From contig SLAD01000346.1 of the NCBI GenBank assembly GCA_007126995.1, positions 1 through 6,565 of the forward strand: a DNA stretch of 6,565 nt. Direction: 5' to 3'. The notes beneath the pieces are model-generated. The model was not told the DNA's origin and ran no database searches. It worked only from the letters and a program-made list of their open reading frames with translations. Of the stretch, positions 6,075-6,565 are shown one piece after another. The position numbers and the translations under genes are program-made. The stretch is from Kiritimatiellia bacterium (GTDB lineage: Bacteria; Verrucomicrobiota; Kiritimatiellia; SLAD01). Position 1 is the first letter of the stretch. Each line of letters begins with the position of its first letter.

Positions 6075-6101
6075 GAGGAGAGACATAGGTAGTCTCCCCC
6101 C
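6075..6101 (-). promoter_or_regulatory. Leader hairpin upstream of recA enclosing an alternative start
   Basis: On the transcript, GGGGGGAGAC (6101-6092) pairs with GUCUCUCCUC (6084-6075) to give a 10-bp stem with two G-U pairs and a 7-nt loop UACCUAU. It lies in the only real gap of the operon, between the stop at 6115 and recA. The 5' arm is a good Shine-Dalgarno for an in-frame ATG at 6086-6084, which itself sits at the loop-stem boundary, so folding would hide both. No U-run follows directly (ACUACUUUCU comes next), so it is not a standard terminator. A regulatory role is inferred. Confidence 0.5.
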
Positions 6102-6114
6102 TTGATCATGAGGC

Positions 6115-6565
6115 TTAGTCCACTATCTTTGTCTGTAGTTTAGGTTCCACGACGGAGTAGCTAGTGTAGGATACAGCTTGTTGAAGATCCTGCAGTACCT
6201 CTTGTATAAGTTTGTGCTTTGCTTCAGCTATTGCGATGGCTTGTCGTCCCTCCGTAGACTCCGCATCACTGGCATAATGCGCATCGCGCAACTCCCTAGA
6301 GATGTGGTTCTCTCTAAGCTTTACTCGTTCCAATACCTGCTTCTCGCTGAAAGATCTGCGGACACGTTGAGCCCTCTGGAGGACATAGTCACCCAGATTA
6401 ATGCTCAGCTGTGTCGTCTGCATCCCGCTAGCCTCGTGGTCAGAAGTGGACCTGGATATCCGTTGGTCGTCCTTAGTGCTCTCCAACTTGTGCTCTAGGG
6501 CTGACTTGTGATGCTTGACAACGTCGGACCACTCTGAGTACTGAGCCTGAGCGTACAGAAGATCC
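6115..6565 (-). CDS. Hypothetical charged helical protein, 5' truncated by the window edge
   Basis: The frame ending with TAA at 6115-6117 is open through 6564, giving the last 149 residues; the N-terminus lies outside the window. A TTG at 6486 could be read as a start, but it has no ribosome binding site and the reading upstream (DLLYAQAQYSEWSDVVK) looks just as coding, so the gene is treated as partial. The sequence has no Cys and is rich in Glu, Lys, Arg and Gln, with long predicted helices (about residues 65-95 and 105-130 of the visible part) that could form coiled coils. No family motif is recognised. Its place directly before recA invites comparison with phage recombination mediators such as T4 UvsY, which are also small, helical and charged. 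That is a positional guess with no convincing motif match. Confidence 0.75.
   Translation of the reverse strand, partial: DLLYAQAQYSEWSDVVKHHKSALEHKLESTKDDQRISRSTSDHEASGMQTTQLSINLGDYVLQRAQRVRRSFSEKQVLERVKLRENHISRELRDAHYASDAESTEGRQAIAIAEAKHKLIQEVLQDLQQAVSYTSYSVVEPKLQTKIVD

Noticed and set aside
6075..6101. Rho-independent terminator between the upstream gene and recA
   Set aside because: The stem is GC-rich but no U-run follows it directly, and the genes on both sides point the same way, so a leader structure is more likely.
6048..6200. Sigma-70 promoter or LexA-type operator for recA
   Set aside because: I found no convincing -35/-10 pair and no clear Gram-positive SOS box in the gap or the preceding coding end.
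1..6565. CRISPR arrays, tRNA genes, insertion sequences or long repeats
   Set aside because: No repeat-spacer periodicity, cloverleaf or terminal inverted repeat was seen, and coding genes fill almost the whole window.

Overview
This 6.5 kb window looks like part of the DNA replication and recombination module of a bacteriophage (or a prophage-like element) of a Gram-positive, Bacillota-type host. Every gene I can support lies on the minus strand, so transcription runs from the right end (6565) to the left end (1). Genes are packed with overlaps of 3 to 22 nt or gaps of a few nt. Several products are shortened versions of cellular enzymes. The host inference rests on the ribosome binding sites: the best one, GAAAGGACGGTGAT at 3222-3235, pairs with the Bacillus-type 16S rRNA 3' end apart from one bulged C. 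No capsid, lysis or integrase gene is present, so the viral assignment is an inference from gene set and compactness.

Layout in transcription order: (1) 6565-6115, the C-terminal part of a highly charged, helical protein of unknown function, cut by the window edge. (2) 6047-5052, RecA, preceded by the only real intergenic gap (67 nt). That gap holds a 10-bp hairpin and a second, upstream in-frame start codon. (3) 5047-3194, a UvrD/PcrA/Rep superfamily 1 helicase without the C-terminal extension. (4) 3215-2691, a protein with the dUTPase/dCTP deaminase fold signature but an apparently eroded active site. (5) 2704-1520, a DnaG-type primase with zinc and TOPRIM domains but no helicase-binding domain. 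(6) 1523-813, a family 4 (4Fe-4S) uracil-DNA glycosylase with an extra N-terminal segment. (7) 762-313 (alternative start 816), an unknown zinc-ribbon-like protein. (8) 319-1, the start of another unknown gene running off the left edge.

Together these genes cover priming (primase), strand exchange (RecA), unwinding or filament clearing (helicase) and uracil handling (glycosylase plus dUTPase-fold protein), consistent with an early or middle operon for genome replication and repair. The least expected items are the dUTPase-fold protein that lacks the usual catalytic residues while sitting near a uracil-DNA glycosylase, the Trp at the usually Phe position of RecA loop L2, the recA leader hairpin with tandem starts, and the three genes without a recognisable family. 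No tRNA, rRNA, CRISPR array, insertion sequence, attachment site, canonical sigma-70 promoter or rho-independent terminator was found.
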